Positions 19,562 through 29,390 are shown, numbered from the stretch's first letter. The stretch is 64,000 bases of DNA from Rickettsia felis URRWXCal2 (GCA_000012145.1 CP000053.1:558001-622000), one strand, 5' to 3'. Program-made: numbers and translations. The notes: generated from the letters alone by a model not told the origin.

Positions 19562-20473
19562 ATGTATATATTAGAAGAAATTTATAATGATGGTGAAAGA
19601 TTAATTCCTGGGGAAACTCATGATGTTTTAGAGGTAATTCGTCATAAAAGTAGTTATAAATTTTTTAAAAAAATTATAGAAGCCGATATACTTAATAGCC
19701 CATTAATAATAAATCAAAAAATAAAAATTCTAGATATAGGTTGTGGAACAGGACACGGCACTTTCATGCTTAGCGATATGTTAGGAGTAGAAATTACCGC
19801 AATAGATATCAGTAAAGAATCTATAATTTATGCTGAACAAAATTATGGAGCATCTAATATAAAATATATTAAATCTGATTTAGTTAGTTTTATTAAAAAG
19901 GCAGAAGAATATGATTATATTGTATCACGACATGCACTTGAGCATATTGAAGATGGGTTAAATCTAGCACTTAATCTTAAATGTAAAAAACGATTAATAG
20001 TAAATGTACCTTTTAATGAACCAGAAGGAAACATATATAATTTAGTTAATTGGATTACTGAAAAAGACTTTACGTCATATACGAATAGAGAGTTTTTTTA
20101 TGAAGGATTAGATGGTGTAACTAACGACACACATTCTGAAGAAAATCCTCCTAATTCTATAATCTGTGTATCTAGTAACTCAGATTTAAAGCCTATAAAA
20201 CAATTATTTAACTATCCAATCTCAGCTTAGACTCCGGAATTTTTAGAAAAGCTAGGTTTGCAATTCCAAGATATATTAAAACAATTGCTACAAGCTAGGG
20301 ATGCATTAAAAAATAGCGAAGAGAAAAACTTAAATTGTGAAATTAAATTAAATAATACTGTAACAGAGCTAAATCATGCTTTAGAAGAAATAAAAATTCT
20401 TAAAAATAAACTAATTATTAGTGAAGAAGAAAAATCTATTTTTTTAAAGCTCTATAGAAAATTTAAACAATAA
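19562..20473 (+). pseudogene. SAM-dependent methyltransferase with coiled-coil tail, one in-frame stop
   Basis: The first 222 codons (19562-20230) make a class I methyltransferase: ILDIGCGTGHGTFM near residue 58, ITAIDIS, and YDYIVSRHALEHIEDG. A TAG at 20228-20230 stops it, but the same frame continues for 80 more codons to TAA 20473. That part is a Leu/Glu/Lys-rich coiled coil (FLEKLGLQFQDILKQLL...). The whole 304-codon frame is otherwise clean. The catalytic domain alone may still be made. The context suggests it modified the surface polysaccharide. Confidence 0.8.
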
Positions 20474-20474
20474 A

Positions 20475-20637
20475 GGCATTGCTAACTAAAGAGAGATGTC
20501 ATAATGTGGTTTGGGAACTAGATCTAGGAAAATAACTTAAAATACTAATAAATTTAGTATTTTTAACTGGCTCTAGTTCATAAATCACGGGATGACATCG
20601 AGCTTTTTATTATTATCTTTCTTTAGTTAGCAATGCC
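20475..20637. repeat. Palindromic repeat with GGCATTGCTAACTAAAG arms
   Basis: A perfect 17-bp inverted pair lies at 20475-20491 and 20621-20637. The interior shares the AATTTAGTATTTTTAACTGG loop and a CACGGGATGACATCGAG segment with group C, but the stem is different. It lies between the methyltransferase and the GT2 gene. Confidence 0.75.
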
Positions 20638-20676
20638 ACAATAAAACCGACATTTTATAAATTATTTCTAAAAGTT

Positions 20677-22485
20677 ATGATAACTAAAAAAGATAAACCT
20701 TTAAATATTTATTGTCCTTTAGTTTCCATTATTATACCTGTCTATAATGGAGCTAATTATATGCGTGAAGCGATAGATAGTGCTTTAGCCCAAACATATG
20801 AAAATATTGAAATTGTAGTTGTTAATGATGGCTCTAAAGATAATGGAGAAACAGAAAATGTAGCATTATCATACGGTGATAAAATACGCTATTTTCATAA
20901 AGAAAACGGTGGTTGTGGTTCGGCTTTAAATTATGGTATAAAAAACATGAAAGGTGAGTATTTTTCGTGGCTTAGCCATGATGATATATACTATCCTAAT
21001 AAAATCGAGCATCAAGTTAACATATTAAATAAATTAGATAATAAAGATACTATTATTTATGGCGGTTATGAATTAATTGATGAAAAAGGAAGCTCTTTAC
21101 GTTATATTAAACCGGATAGTGTGCTACCTATAAATAAACTTAATATTTCTTTATTACCTTTATTACGAGGATTAATACATGGTTGTTCATTATTAATTCC
21201 TGCTAAATATTTTCATGAAATCGGTATATTTAATGAAGCTTTACCGACAACGCAAGATTATGATTTATGGTTTAAAATTCTCCGTGTTGCCCCTATTCAT
21301 TTTGACGAGTCTATCCTAATTAAATCTCGTTTTCATTCAGAACAAGGTAGTAAAAAAATATCAAATCATAACGAAGAATGTAATGTATTATGGTCATCGT
21401 TTCTTCATGAGTTAACAGAAGAAGAAATGATCAAAATGGAAGATTCTCCTTATTTATTTTTAACTCGTACAGCTACTTTTTTATCAAATAATACTCCGTA
21501 TAAAAAAGCTTGTGATTTAGCAAATACTATGGCTAAGCAAGTACTACATGATACTAAAGTTAGTGTTATTATACCGGTATATAATAGAATAAATTGGGCA
21601 ATTGAAGCTATAGAAAGTGTACTTATTCAAACCCACAAAAATTTTGAGATACTTATAATAGATGATGGATCGACTGATGATATATCAGAATTAACTTCAA
21701 TATGCAAAAAAGATAAAAGAATAAGATATTTTCATAAAAAAAATGAAGGACCTGCTGCTGCACGTAACTTAGGTATTAAAAATGCTATAGGGAAATATAT
21801 TGCTTTCCTTGATTCAGACGATTTATTTTATAAGGATAAAATAGAAATCCAATTAAAGTTTATGGAAGAAAATAATTTTATATTTTCTCATACTTCATAT
21901 CAAAAAATAAATGAAAAAGGAAAATATATAGAATCTGTTCATTCTGGGTTTTTTAGTGGAAATGTTTTTCCTCAAATTATACAAACTTGTCCAATAGCAA
22001 TGCCGACAGTTATGGGAACTTTGACATTATTCCAAGAAAATTTATTTCCTGAAAATATAAGAAGCGGTGAAGATTGTTGTTTATGGATATCTATTGCTAG
22101 TAAAAACTCAATAGGTGGTATAGACAAAGAATTGTCTAAAGTACGAATTAGCGGTGGTACTAATACGTTTATGGACCCAAATAAATATTCAGTAGGTTTA
22201 ATAAATATTACTTCTTATGTTCTTAATGATCCTTATTTAAGTAAATTTAGTCCGTTTACTATTAATTTGTTATTAGCGGCTGTTACACAATTAAGATTAT
22301 TAGAAAATAAAGACTATAAAAAAAGTAATATTTCTTTTTTCAACAATAATTATGTAATTCAAAAAATACAAACCTATTGCTTTGTGACAAAAATTTTGAT
22401 TTTGTTAACTATTACTTCTATAAGGCAAGAAGGAATACGTGCAACAATCTCTAGAATACAGAGATGGCTTAGAAAGCATATATAA
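20677..22485 (+). CDS. Glycosyltransferase with two GT2 (GT-A) domains
   Basis: A 602-residue protein with two tandem family 2 transferase domains. Domain 1 (about residues 12-240) has VSIIIPVYNGANY, VVNDGSKDN and WLSHDD. Domain 2 (about 290-500) has VSVIIPVYNRINW, IIDDGSTDD and FLDSDD. Both DXD-type sites are intact, so it may add two sugars in turn. The C-terminus has a hydrophobic stretch that may touch the membrane. It is the last gene of the polysaccharide operon and, unlike the two before it, unbroken. Confidence 0.88.
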   Translation: MITKKDKPLNIYCPLVSIIIPVYNGANYMREAIDSALAQTYENIEIVVVNDGSKDNGETENVALSYGDKIRYFHKENGGCGSALNYGIKNMKGEYFSWLSHDDIYYPNKIEHQVNILNKLDNKDTIIYGGYELIDEKGSSLRYIKPDSVLPINKLNISLLPLLRGLIHGCSLLIPAKYFHEIGIFNEALPTTQDYDLWFKILRVAPIHFDESILIKSRFHSEQGSKKISNHNEECNVLWSSFLHELTEEEMIKMEDSPYLFLTRTATFLSNNTPYKKACDLANTMAKQVLHDTKVSVIIPVYNRINWAIEAIESVLIQTHKNFEILIIDDGSTDDISELTSICKKDKRIRYFHKKNEGPAAARNLGIKNAIGKYIAFLDSDDLFYKDKIEIQLKFMEENNFIFSHTSYQKINEKGKYIESVHSGFFSGNVFPQIIQTCPIAMPTVMGTLTLFQENLFPENIRSGEDCCLWISIASKNSIGGIDKELSKVRISGGTNTFMDPNKYSVGLINITSYVLNDPYLSKFSPFTINLLLAAVTQLRLLENKDYKKSNISFFNNNYVIQKIQTYCFVTKILILLTITSIRQEGIRATISRIQRWLRKHI

Positions 22486-22489
22486 ATAA

Positions 22490-23485
22490 CTATTCCTCAA
22501 GTATCTTAACTTTTGAGCCGTCGCCGATTTTAGTCATACCTTCGGTAACGACTAAGTCACCTTCTTTAATATCCTTAGAGGTAATTTCAATTAAACCTTC
22601 TGTACGTGTACCGATTTTTACATATAATTGTTTTACCGTATCACCGTCTATTTTATAAATAAAGTTACCTTGATTATTTCGTTGAATACAACTTTCAGGA
22701 ACGGTTAGATTTTTGTGAGGATTAATTATAAGCGTAACATCTACGAAGCTATTATGCAGGATTTTTGTCCCTATAGGTAAAATAATTTTAGCTGTTAAAG
22801 TACCGTTATCTGATAAGTAATGCGATACTGCCTCGATTGTACTTTTAAATTTCCCTGCAATTAAAACTTCAGTATCGACTCCAACTTTTCCGCTTAAAGA
22901 TTCCGGCAATTCAATAAAAATACTTTGTGAGTTTTCTGTTCCGGTAATGCTAAAAAGATAGTCGCCTATTTTTACTTCATCACCGACCATAGACTTAATT
23001 ACGCCTATTTTACCGGAGTAGGGTGCAGTAATTATCATGTCATTATATGTTTTTAGAGCTTTGGAATAATTAAATTTAGCATCTTCAAGTTCGCTTTTTG
23101 ACCTTTTATATTCCTCGTTGCTTACAAATTTTTTAGCAAATAAAGCTTCTTTTCTATTATAATCTTCTTGTTTTGTATTTAATAAAGCTGCTGCTCTAGA
23201 TTTAGTGGTTTCTGCTATGTTTTTATCTATAACTAGCAATATATCGCCTTTTTTTACTATTTCTCCTTGATGTGCTGAAACTTTTTCAACTACTCCAATG
23301 GCATTAGCATAATAATCACGGCTATTATCATTCTGGCATTGCCCTACAATATTAAATATGTCGTAAAGTTCGGCAATTTGTACTTTAGTTGCTTTTACTC
23401 CTGTAATTTTTTCTTCTTCCTTTTTACTTGCCATAGTAGAAAGGGAAATAAGTAAGGTAAAAAGAACAATAAGTTTTGCGGGCAT
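22490..23485 (-). CDS. RND/HlyD-type efflux periplasmic adaptor subunit
   Basis: A 331-residue membrane fusion protein with an N-terminal signal peptide (residues 1-19). The biotinyl-lipoyl-like halves are GVVEKVSAHQGEIVKKGDIL and MIITAPYSGKIGVI, with a hairpin between them (about residues 110-150). Beta-barrel and membrane-proximal parts follow (VPESCIQRNNQGNFIYKI). It would bridge an inner membrane RND pump and an outer membrane channel. No pump gene is adjacent on either side. It converges with the GT2 gene, 4 bp apart. Confidence 0.88.
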   Translation of the reverse strand: MPAKLIVLFTLLISLSTMASKKEEEKITGVKATKVQIAELYDIFNIVGQCQNDNSRDYYANAIGVVEKVSAHQGEIVKKGDILLVIDKNIAETTKSRAAALLNTKQEDYNRKEALFAKKFVSNEEYKRSKSELEDAKFNYSKALKTYNDMIITAPYSGKIGVIKSMVGDEVKIGDYLFSITGTENSQSIFIELPESLSGKVGVDTEVLIAGKFKSTIEAVSHYLSDNGTLTAKIILPIGTKILHNSFVDVTLIINPHKNLTVPESCIQRNNQGNFIYKIDGDTVKQLYVKIGTRTEGLIEITSKDIKEGDLVVTEGMTKIGDGSKVKILEE

Positions 23486-23539
23486 AATATTATACTCTAA
23501 GTTGAATAGGTGTCATCTAGTTAGTTTGTCTACATTAGG

Positions 23540-23895
23540 TATTGCCCACGTGGATGGATTTCACCTCTGTCATACCGTGGCTTGACCTATAGTACCGGAC
23601 AATTTTCACTTTATGTCATTCCTGCGGAAGCAGGAATCCAAAATAAAGCGAGATAAATCGAGCTTTAAAAAAGCTTTATTTGAAAAAAAAATTATCTAAT
23701 AAAAAAATCTTTGAAATCAAGGTTTTTTTAGCATGGATCCCTGCTTTCGCAGGGATGACATCGAGAGCTTTTTAAAAATTGTCCGGTACTATAGGCTTGA
23801 CCACGGGATCCAGTTAAAAATACTAAAATTATTAGTATTTTTTATTGTTTTTATGGACCCCGTGGTCAAGCCACGGGGTGACATATTGGATTTAC
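23540..23895. repeat. Nested palindromic repeat block, copy 1 (C around GTCCGGTACTATA around B)
   Basis: Three elements are nested. A group B element (23611-23760) is enclosed by TATAGTACCGGACAATTTT (23586-23604) and its complement at 23774-23793. These in turn interrupt a group C type sequence: ACCTCTGTCATACCGTGGCTTGACC on the left, and a second C element at 23794-23884 on the right. No gene is seen from 23486 to 23920. Copy 2 is at 28189-28489. Confidence 0.8.
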
Positions 23896-23920
23896 CGCTC
23901 CACGCAATAATACCTCCAAG

Positions 23921-24688
23921 TTATGACAAAGTATGCTTTTTAAGTTCCTCGTCCGTTAACCATTTATATTCTTTTTCTAGAATTTCAAATCTGATTTTTT
24001 CTAATTGTTCATCAAGATCAGGTTCAGGAACGATAGCAGAACCCATAAATTCAAATCCTTGATAGTTAATTTTTAGTTTCTTACAAATTTCTTGTAATGA
24101 TAGTAAATTTTCTTCTATATCATCAATAAATATTATTGATTGCGGATAATAATCTGTTTTGCGTAATACATATTCAAGTACGCTTCCTTTATCATATTCC
24201 GCAGTATAAATTATGCCATCTTTTAATGTAGGTTTACCGTAACCGATATTAAAATCCTCGATTGTTATTTTATCTTCTAAAGGTGAAAATTCTTGAAAAT
24301 TTACCTTTAATTCAGTGAGTTCACGAATTCTCCATTCGATCATATCTTCAATTACGCCGAATTTACCGGTAGGAAGTTTAGTAAGCCCCATTGCCGGAAT
24401 ATTTTTTTCTTTAAGTAGAGCAAATATTTTTAAAATGTCTGAATTAACGAATCTCGCTTTTTTTTCTTTAAGAATAACGCTAAGTAATAATTCACATTCT
24501 TTTCTAGTAAGTCTTTTTTCAATGTTATTCATTAATTCTTTTCTATAATCATGTGTTAACCTAGATTCATCACTATCCATTACAATTACTTCATCTACAT
24601 CAAAAAGCACTAAGCTAGTATTATCGGCTTGTTTTACCGCTTCTATAACTTCTTTAAAATCATGAACTTTATTTATTTTGCTATACAT
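23921..24688 (-). CDS. DUF2608 family HAD-like protein
   Basis: A 255-residue protein with a HAD-type motif I near residue 33 (LVLFDVDEVIV: Asp-X-Asp, with Val where the usual Thr/Val sits) and a late acidic motif SIIFIDDIEENL. The spacing fits DUF2608, a family common in Rickettsia and Legionella whose substrate is unknown. There is no signal peptide. It is 9 bp downstream of the alpha/beta hydrolase gene on the same strand, so the two are probably one transcript. Confidence 0.75.
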   Translation of the reverse strand: MYSKINKVHDFKEVIEAVKQADNTSLVLFDVDEVIVMDSDESRLTHDYRKELMNNIEKRLTRKECELLLSVILKEKKARFVNSDILKIFALLKEKNIPAMGLTKLPTGKFGVIEDMIEWRIRELTELKVNFQEFSPLEDKITIEDFNIGYGKPTLKDGIIYTAEYDKGSVLEYVLRKTDYYPQSIIFIDDIEENLLSLQEICKKLKINYQGFEFMGSAIVPEPDLDEQLEKIRFEILEKEYKWLTDEELKKHTLS

Positions 24689-24697
24689 ATTTGTTTT

Positions 24698-25456
24698 TTA
24701 TTTAATATTACTTATCATTTCTTCTAAGGAATTTGTCATTACCTTTAAATCTTCTTCTCTAGATAAATTATGGTGACCGTCTTTAATTAGCTTCATTACT
24801 ATTTGTTTACTTATTATTTTTTCTAATAATTTTACTGAAACATTATAAGGCACGTCTTCATCTAACATTCCATGAATTAGATGTACCGGTATATTTATAT
24901 CAATCTGTTTCTTTGTCAATAATAAATGTTTTTTTGCATCTTCTATCAGTTTATAGCTTATAGGATATTTATGCTCACAATTTTTACCTCTTACTTCTAA
25001 TATTCCCTCTTTTTGCATCTTATTTTGATCATCTAGAGATATATTTTGCCAAATATCTTCAGTAAAATCGGAAGCGGGAGCTAAACACACAAGCCCTTTT
25101 ATTTTATCAGGGAATTTTAAAGCTGCAAGAAGTGCTAACCATCCTCCCATGCTCGAACCTACTAATATTGCCTTCGTATCAATTAATTTGTCTAAAATTA
25201 GTGATACTCCTTCTAACCAATCACTAATTGTTTGCTCCTCAAATCGTCCCGATGCGTTTCCATGGCCGAAATTATCAAAAACAATAAAATTATAATTGTT
25301 TTTTTTACAATAATCTATTAAATAGATAGCCTTAGTTGATTGCATACTAGACATCAAGCCGTGTAAAAAAATTACAGATGGAATATTTGTATTAATTATT
25401 CTATAATTATCATAGACAATAAATTTGTCTTGTGTTTTATTATAAAGCTTGTGCAT
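24698..25456 (-). CDS. Alpha/beta hydrolase
   Basis: A 252-residue serine hydrolase. It has the oxyanion HGLMSSM, nucleophile Ser in GSSMGGW near residue 103, acid Asp in HGMLDEDVP, and His in KDGHHNLS near residue 233. The full triad is present. It resembles small esterases or lipases such as BAAT- or palmitoyl-thioesterase-like proteins; the substrate is unknown. It forms a pair with the DUF2608 gene and is divergent from the GT4 gene, 32 bp away. Confidence 0.88.
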   Translation of the reverse strand: MHKLYNKTQDKFIVYDNYRIINTNIPSVIFLHGLMSSMQSTKAIYLIDYCKKNNYNFIVFDNFGHGNASGRFEEQTISDWLEGVSLILDKLIDTKAILVGSSMGGWLALLAALKFPDKIKGLVCLAPASDFTEDIWQNISLDDQNKMQKEGILEVRGKNCEHKYPISYKLIEDAKKHLLLTKKQIDINIPVHLIHGMLDEDVPYNVSVKLLEKIISKQIVMKLIKDGHHNLSREEDLKVMTNSLEEMISNIK

Positions 25457-25488
25457 TTTAAATAATTATTTTAATAGATTGAGATTTA

Positions 25489-26661
25489 ATGCCTTCATTA
25501 AAGTCAAGTAAACGATACAATAAATATACTATTTTGCAAGTAGTTCCTGCTCTAGTCTCGGGAGGGGTTGAAAGAGGTACTATAGAAGTTGCAAAATATC
25601 TTAAAATTCTCGGTCATACTCCTATTATAATTTCAGCAGGCGGTACTCTAGTTAAAGAGTTAGATAAGGAAGATATATTGCATATTGAAATGAATAGTAG
25701 CAGTAAAAATCCTTTTGTAATTCTGAATAATGCAAAATTGATAGCAGAAATAATCAAAAAATATAATGTTGATATAGTTCATACAAGATCAAGGGCACCG
25801 GCATGGAGTTCATATCTAGCAACAAAATGGACGAACGCTAAATTTCTGACTACTTTTCATGGAGTTTATAATATTCCGAATAGTTTTAAAAAATATTATA
25901 ATAGCATAATGCTAAAAGGCGAGAAAGTTATTGCTGTATCCAATTTTGTAAAACAACATTTGCTTGAAAACTATAAAATTGATGAAGACAAAATAGTAGT
26001 AATTGAGCGTGGAGTAAATTGTGATTATTTTGATCCGGCAAATTTAACGCCTGAAAAACTTAAAAAATGTCGTGATAAATATGATGCACCGAGCAACGTG
26101 CCGATAATATTAATGCCTTCTAGAATGACAAGCTGGAAAGGACATCTTGTTCTAGTAGAAGCATTAAGTAAGTTAAAACATAGAGATTTTTATTGTTTAA
26201 TGGTTGGCGATATATCTAGACATCCCAATTTTACTAATAGAGTCAAAGAGCTTATAGCTACTCTAAAGCTTCAAAATAAAATTCAAATTTTCGGTAATGA
26301 TTCGGATATAATAAACCTATATGGGATTTCCGATATTATCGTTTCTGCCTCAATCGAGCCTGAAGCTTTCGGACGTACTATTATAGAAGGGCAGGCGATG
26401 GAGAAGCTTGTTATTGCAACTAATATCGGCGGGGCAGTAGAAACGATAAATAATAATATAACCGGTTTCCACGTAGAACCAAATAATGCCGAAGCGTTAG
26501 CAGAGAAAATCGATTATTGTTTCTCGATTTTAGGTACTGATACTGCTAAGAAAATCCAAGAAGCAGCAAGACATACGGTAATTAATAATTTCTCTCTTGA
26601 TCTAATGCTAAGAAAAAACCTTGAAGTCTATAAAGAAATCTTAAAAAACTCCCATAATTGA
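25489..26661 (+). CDS. Glycosyltransferase family 4 (GT-B)
   Basis: A 390-residue GT4 enzyme. The N-terminal glycine loop is VVPALVSGGVERGTIEVA. The donor site is in the C-terminal domain: IILMPSRMTSWKGH, and SIEPEAFGRTIIEGQAM with the EX7E pair. It probably transfers a sugar to LPS core or O antigen at the cytoplasmic face. It is separate from the operon at 15-22 kb but likely serves the same surface glycan. Start ATG 25489. Confidence 0.9.
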   Translation: MPSLKSSKRYNKYTILQVVPALVSGGVERGTIEVAKYLKILGHTPIIISAGGTLVKELDKEDILHIEMNSSSKNPFVILNNAKLIAEIIKKYNVDIVHTRSRAPAWSSYLATKWTNAKFLTTFHGVYNIPNSFKKYYNSIMLKGEKVIAVSNFVKQHLLENYKIDEDKIVVIERGVNCDYFDPANLTPEKLKKCRDKYDAPSNVPIILMPSRMTSWKGHLVLVEALSKLKHRDFYCLMVGDISRHPNFTNRVKELIATLKLQNKIQIFGNDSDIINLYGISDIIVSASIEPEAFGRTIIEGQAMEKLVIATNIGGAVETINNNITGFHVEPNNAEALAEKIDYCFSILGTDTAKKIQEAARHTVINNFSLDLMLRKNLEVYKEILKNSHN

Positions 26662-26706
26662 ACATCTAGATTTAGTATATACAGTATATAGGGTTGAATA
26701 GAATAG

Positions 26707-28091
26707 CTATTCTCCTAATAATTTTATTTCAGCGTACAAATCTTCAAGATTTATATACTGATCATAAAAATTATTATAATCATGAGATTTACCGTCATGA
26801 TGTACTACAAGCATTAAAGTTTCCGGTAAAAATTCTTTTAAAGCTTGTTGTGCATTTTCTATAGATATTTTATCAAGATTGGCAAACACCTCGTCTAAAA
26901 TTAATATTTTAGGGTTTGAAATTATAGCTTTAATGATTCCAATTTTTTTCTTTTGACCGCCGCTCGGTGCATTTATTACATCATAATTTTTATCACTTAA
27001 GTGCGTAATTAATGTACCTAGATCCAATTTTATAAATAGTGTGTTAATTTTTTCTTCTAATGATTGTTTATTACTTTTAATGATTGATTGATCAGGACCA
27101 GAGGTTATTACTTCAAATAAAGTAGATTGAGCCGGTATGTAACTATTCTGATCAATAAATAAATTATTAGTAATAGCTTCTATATCCTTTAATCCTAAGA
27201 TTTTACTTTTATATTCCTCGTTTAGTAACAGTTCTAAAGCCTTTTGTTCGATTAAATCTTGAGTATTTTGTATTAAAGAAGTTTTATATGATTGGAATAG
27301 TGTGCTTATTATATTTTTTCCACACCATAAAATACTGATTTTTGCTCCTTGAGAAATAAGAGGTCCTATAGCAGCATTAGGGTCCTGTATGAGTAAGGTT
27401 AATGCAATTAATGTATTGCCATCATTTCCGGTATAGTTAATAAAACTACTATTTATACATGCTTCAATTAAATCTAAAACATTTGTTATAACCATATTTC
27501 TAATAATTGGATTATTAGAAATGTGATAAAATCCTTGAGTTACATCTTTAATTTCATTTTTTGAATCATTTTTAAAATTGTTAGAAAGTATATTAGGGTC
27601 AATTACCCTAATATTAGGAGTTAAGTTTGTCTGAATTTCTTTTAAATTTTCCTGATAATTTAAGAAATCAGTCCCATAATATGTTAAGCTTAATATTGCA
27701 GTTGTAGAAGTTAAATAAATTGGTACTGAATAATTAGGAAAAGTTGTGATGAGATTTGTAGTGATAGGGTAGATTAAACTTCTTTTAAATGTGGCAGAAG
27801 TAAGATAATGTTTCTGAAAATACCCTTCGGTTATTAAGATTTCATCAGCAAGAGTTGCCGAAACAAAAATACTGCCTCCTTTTGTCCCATTTACAATAAA
27901 ACCAGTTATACCGCTAATTATTAAATGCGTTCCATATGCTAACTTCTTGGAAAAGGTAGAAGCAGCACATTATTTTTATTAAAATTTACCTTATTAGATG
28001 AGATTGTAGATATTATATCATCTATATCATAGCCTAAGTTAGAAAAAGATTTTATTACCGGATTTTTACGAAATAAAAAAGAGAATACCAT
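26707..28091 (-). pseudogene. ABC-ATPase-like protein lacking Walker A, frameshifted
   Basis: The C-terminal open frame (26707-27495, 262 codons) has an ABC signature (APSGGQKKKIGIIKAI) and Walker B plus D-loop (ILILDEVFANLD), then a switch-like His (VVHHDG). Reading upstream, the same frame continues without a stop to about 27950. A one-base shift there connects it to an ATG at 28091 (MVFSFLFRKNPVIKSF), for about 461 residues. No Walker A (GXXXXGKS/T) is visible anywhere in either frame. The N-terminal part is not a normal transmembrane domain. It is likely a decayed gene of unknown role. Confidence 0.65.
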
Positions 28092-28188
28092 AATTATTAA
28101 TTTTTATTAAAATAATGGCATTATATGTTCTTAAAAATAATACGCAAGTAGAAACAATTATTATATATGGAGCTTCGCTCATCGCAAG

Positions 28189-28489
28189 GCGTTGCCCGCG
28201 TGGATCAATTTCACCTCTGTTATCCCGTGGCTTGACCTATAGTACCGGACAATTTTCACTTTATGTCATTCCTGCGGAAGCAGGAATCCAAAATAAAGCG
28301 AGATAAATCGAGCTTTAAAAAAGCCCCACTTGAAAAAAAAATTATCTAATAAAAAAATCTTTGAAATCAATATTTTTTTAGCATGGATCCCTGCTTTCGT
28401 AGGGATGACATCGAGAGCTTTTTAAAAATTGTCCGGTACTATAGGTCAAGCCACGGGATAACAGAGGTGAAATTGATCCACGCAACAAT
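28189..28489. repeat. Nested palindromic repeat block, copy 2, with 56-bp perfect arms
   Basis: The left arm 28201-28256 (TGGATCAATTTCACCTCTGT onward to CCGGACAATTTT) and the right arm ending at 28480 are exact reverse complements over about 56 bases. They enclose a group B element (28263-28410). Inner sequence is nearly identical to copy 1. The gap 28092-28665 holds no gene. Confidence 0.85.
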
Positions 28490-28665
28490 ACATTTCGAGC
28501 GACTGAAAGAAGCGTGTCAATTCATTCTTGCTACGTCAAAATTTACAGTTTTTTCTTAGCTCAGACGTTAAATTCTTAACTAATCTATCTTTAATAAACG
28601 CTGCCGAATTAGGTGATAAGTTGTGTTATAGTATAAAGGAAAAATGTAGGTGTAGGGAAGAAAGT

Positions 28666-28696
28666 AAAAAGGCAGATAAATAAAACCTGCCTTTTT
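28666..28696 (-). terminator. Rho-independent terminator of rpsD
   Basis: AAAAAGGCAG (28666-28675) and CTGCCTTTTT (28687-28696) form a perfect 10-bp stem with an 11-base loop. The T run lies at the 3' side when read on the minus strand. It starts 8 bases past the rpsD stop codon. Confidence 0.85.
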
Positions 28697-28703
28697 GTAA
28701 TTA

Positions 28704-29321
28704 TTAACGAGAATATAGCTCGATTACTAAATGAACTTCTGCTTCAAAAGGATATGGAACATCAGAAAGAGCAGGAACTCTTAAATATTTACCGGTTAAT
28801 GAAGGTACATCAAATGATAAATAGCCTGGTGTTGTTTGAGCTTGTTTTGAAACGGATTCTTGGATAAGCGGTATTTGTTTTACGGATTCTTTGACTTCTA
28901 TAACATCACCTTCCTTTAGTCGTATGCTTGCTATATCGGCTTTCTTACCGTTTAATTTAATATGTCCGTGTGAAACTAATTGTCTTGCAGCAAAAATAGT
29001 TGGAGCTATATTCATTCTATAAACTACTGTATCAAGTCTGCTTTCAAGTAACCCAATGAAGTTTTCACCGGTATTACCTTTCATTTTTTGAGCAAGTGCA
29101 AAAATATTCCTAAATTGTTTTTCAGTGACACGACCGTAGTGACATTTTAATCTTTGCTTAGCTTTTAAATGTAAACCATAATCTGAAGTTTTAATCATGG
29201 TATTCTGCCCATGCTGTCCGGGACGATAATTTCGTGTATTGAAAGCATCCTTGCTATCACCCCATAGACTTACTCCAAGTCTTCTACTAGCTTTATATTT
29301 AGAACGAACAATTTTTGTCAC
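28704..29321 (-). CDS. rpsD: 30S ribosomal protein S4
   Basis: Primary 16S rRNA-binding protein that nucleates 30S assembly and often represses its own operon. It has [18 protein letters not shown] at the N-terminus and an S4 RNA-binding domain ([33 protein letters not shown], cited in part). I choose the GTG at 29321 rather than the upstream ATG at 29369. The S4 family starts with (M)TKIVRSKY, an AGGA lies 8-12 bases upstream, and the promoter -10 box at 29359-29364 is downstream of the ATG. The product is then 205 residues, the usual length. Confidence 0.96.
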   Translation of the reverse strand: MTKIVRSKYKASRRLGVSLWGDSKDAFNTRNYRPGQHGQNTMIKTSDYGLHLKAKQRLKCHYGRVTEKQFRNIFALAQKMKGNTGENFIGLLESRLDTVVYRMNIAPTIFAARQLVSHGHIKLNGKKADIASIRLKEGDVIEVKESVKQIPLIQESVSKQAQTTPGYLSFDVPSLTGKYLRVPALSDVPYPFEAEVHLVIELYSR

Positions 29322-29358
29322 TGATAATATCCTTAACTTTATATTTGAATTACAAGAA

Positions 29359-29387
29359 AATATATACATTTCTTATATCAAAGTCAA
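29359..29387 (-). promoter_or_regulatory. rpsD promoter
   Basis: On the minus strand TTGACT (29387-29382) and TATATT (29364-29359) are separated by exactly 17 bp. The expected start of transcription is near 29352, about 30 bases before the GTG start of rpsD. It is arranged back to back with a ctaB promoter. Confidence 0.65.
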
Positions 29388-29390
29388 TCA

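Noticed and set aside
28115..28306. 63-codon frame on the plus strand
   Set aside because: It translates palindromic repeat DNA only (VIPAEAGIQNKAR) and has no start signal.
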